Under the pieces are notes generated by a model, which was given only the letters and a program-made list of their open reading frames with translations, ran no database searches and was not told where the DNA came from. The position numbers and the translations under genes are program-made. Shown in pieces: positions 5,626-6,989 of a DNA stretch of 6,989 bases. Origin of the DNA: Bacillota bacterium (GTDB taxonomy: Bacteria > Armatimonadota > Hebobacteria > Hebobacterales > Hebobacteraceae); contig DAOVEW010000047.1 of the NCBI GenBank assembly GCA_030668755.1, positions 1-6,989 of the forward strand. Direction: 5' to 3'. How positions within the stretch are numbered: position 1 is the stretch's first letter; every line of letters begins with the position of its first letter.

Positions 5626-5654
5626 AGCCGGAATGCCACCTGGAGGAGAAAGCT

Positions 5655-6989
5655 GTGTCCTTGAAGACCCAGAAGTTCGTCGTCTGGCCCGTTGACTCGC
5701 TGCAAAAGGTGCACCGCGAGGCGCAGCCGGAGGCTGAAGCCGACCGTGTTGAGGTCGAGGCCTGCCGCAACGAGTTCAGTTCAGCCCAAGTCGCAGTGCG
5801 AGCATCCCGGCCGCTGCGTGAGCTGCGGGTCTCTCTGCAGGCGCTGAAGCACGAGGAGAGCGGCGCCGGCGGTATCGAGATCCAGCCGCGCTTCGTCGGG
5901 TTCGTGCCCGTCAAGACCAACACGCCGGACACGCCGCAGGAGGAGCTCGACTGCACGGCGCCCTGCGAGGTGCCCGATCCACTGCTGTGGGACGAGACCG
6001 TCGAGCTTGAGGCCGATTCGACGCAGCCGATCTGGCTCACCATCTTCGTGCCGCCGGACGCGCCGGCCGGGACCTGGACGGGGGTACTGAAGGTGCACGG
6101 CGACGGTGAGACGGCCGAGGTTTCGCTGCAGCTCACAGTGCATCCGGTGACGCTTCCCGCTGAGCGCCACCTGTCGGTCACGAACTGGATGAACATGAGC
6201 AACTTCGCCCGGTTCTTCGGCACCGAGATGTACACGGACCGCTTCTGGCGGGTGGCGGGCAACTTCGCGCGCAACATGGCCGCCCACCGGCAGAACGTCG
6301 TGCTCTGCTCCAATGATCTCGTTCACATCGGGCAGGAGGCGGATGGCAAGCTCGCCTTCGACTTCTCCGACTACGACCGCTGGGTGGAGACGTTCGACCG
6401 CGCGGGCTGCGCGGACCTGATCGAGGGCGGCCATCTCGGGCGGCGAGGAGAGGGGAAGTGGGAGACGCCGTGGTTCGAGTGGCACAAGTTCCCGGTGCGC
6501 CGGCGGGATGGCGCAGAAGTCGACATCGAGTGCGAGGTCGTCGTCGAGCAGCTCGTGAAAGCTCTGGTGAGGCACGTCCGAGAGCGCGGGTGGTTCGACC
6601 GCTTCGTCATGCATATCGTAGATGAGCCGGCTCCTCACACCGAGGAAGACTACAAGAAGAAGTCCCGCCTTGTGCACGAATGGGCGCCGGGGGTCAGGTT
6701 CTTGGACGCGATGAGCCTGATGGACGCGCGGGGCGATCTGGACATCTGGGTGCCGGAGCTGAGCCACTTTGAAGAGCGCCGAGAGCATTACCTGAACATG
6801 AGAGACGAGGCCGGGATCGAGCTGTGGTTCTACACGTGCATGTATCCGACGGGGCGCTATCCGAACCGGTTCCTCGACTTCAGCCTGCTGAAGACGCGCA
6901 TCTTACACTGGCTCAACTGGCGATACCGGCTCACGGGTTACCTCCACTGGGGTCTGAACTACTGGACGGAAGATCCGTGGAAGCAGGAC
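5655..6989 (+). CDS. DUF4091-type glycoside-hydrolase-like protein, 3' end beyond window
   Basis: The frame is open for 445 codons to the last base of the window, with no stop. Start GTG 5655 has GGAGGAG 6 bases before it (5642-5648). The N-terminal part (about 1-170) is beta-rich, with EACRNEFSSAQVAVRA (36-51) and FVPPDAPAGTWTGVLKVHG resembling the N-terminal beta domain of this group. A TIM-barrel-like middle follows, with HIVDEP (residues 320-325; D323 and E324 are candidate catalytic acids). The C-terminal part from about 365, including LWFYTCMYPTGRYPNRFLD and GYLHWGLNYW, matches the DUF4091 domain as I know it. Relatives are about 550-600 residues, so perhaps 100 or more are missing. No signal peptide is seen, unlike many secreted glycosidases, so it may act in the cytoplasm. 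Substrate is unknown; a polysaccharide-processing role is inferred. Confidence 0.85.
   Translation, partial: MSLKTQKFVVWPVDSLQKVHREAQPEAEADRVEVEACRNEFSSAQVAVRASRPLRELRVSLQALKHEESGAGGIEIQPRFVGFVPVKTNTPDTPQEELDCTAPCEVPDPLLWDETVELEADSTQPIWLTIFVPPDAPAGTWTGVLKVHGDGETAEVSLQLTVHPVTLPAERHLSVTNWMNMSNFARFFGTEMYTDRFWRVAGNFARNMAAHRQNVVLCSNDLVHIGQEADGKLAFDFSDYDRWVETFDRAGCADLIEGGHLGRRGEGKWETPWFEWHKFPVRRRDGAEVDIECEVVVEQLVKALVRHVRERGWFDRFVMHIVDEPAPHTEEDYKKKSRLVHEWAPGVRFLDAMSLMDARGDLDIWVPELSHFEERREHYLNMRDEAGIELWFYTCMYPTGRYPNRFLDFSLLKTRILHWLNWRYRLTGYLHWGLNYWTEDPWKQD

Larger units (their letters stand above)
5259..5654. other. Gap of about 400 bases with repeats and no convincing gene
   Basis: No frame here looks like a real protein: the longest plus-strand frame (5281-5520) is arginine-rich, without motifs, and its ribosome site is badly spaced. 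The gap does hold an imperfect dyad (GGGaCCG/CGGaCCC, 5315-5332), a long stem near 5415-5477, a GGGC-GCAA-GCCC mini-hairpin (5506-5517), a 14-base direct repeat, and a hairpin just before the next gene. It probably contains the terminator of the GDP-sugar operon and the leader of the DUF4091 gene, but I could not place a promoter. Confidence 0.5.

Overview
This window is G+C-rich (roughly two thirds by eye) bacterial chromosome with short gaps, Shine-Dalgarno-led starts and sigma70-type promoters. There is no phage, transposon or CRISPR signal. The lineage cannot be fixed from the sequence. The DUF4091-type protein at the right edge, together with the high G+C, suggests an uncultured, Armatimonadota- or Planctomycetes-like environmental bacterium, but that is inference only.

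Left part (1-880): three small minus-strand genes and one plus-strand tRNA. They are a cold-shock protein cut by the window edge, with its own promoter; a 61-residue protein with four cysteines; and a TatA-type protein-export subunit, probably co-transcribed with the four-cysteine gene. The tatA promoter and the promoter of a complete tRNA-Leu(CAG) lie back to back. A stretch of about 220 bases after the tRNA holds nothing that I recognise.

Centre (1099-5258, plus strand): a sugar-nucleotide cluster. It begins with a dTDP-4-dehydrorhamnose 3,5-epimerase-family (RmlC-like cupin) protein. After a G-tract-rich gap come three tightly packed genes: a KpsF/GutQ-type SIS-CBS sugar-phosphate isomerase, a phosphoglucomutase/phosphomannomutase-family enzyme, and a mannose-1-phosphate guanylyltransferase (ManC type). 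Read as a pathway, they would isomerise a ketose phosphate, move phosphate from the terminal carbon to C1, and activate the sugar as a GDP-sugar for glycan synthesis. The isomerase is of arabinose-5-phosphate type. No Kdo genes and no classical mannose-6-phosphate isomerase are present in the window, so the actual sugar made is an open question.

Right part (5259-6989): about 400 bases without a convincing gene but with several inverted and direct repeats, then the first 445 codons of a DUF4091-type, glycoside-hydrolase-like protein. This gene is open to the window end, has a strong ribosome binding site, and lacks an obvious signal peptide.

The most interesting points are the possible non-standard GDP-sugar route with deviant active-site motifs, the possible CTG start of the epimerase, the G-tracts before the isomerase gene, and the uncharacterised four-cysteine protein. 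I see no clear-cut novel defence or mobile system.
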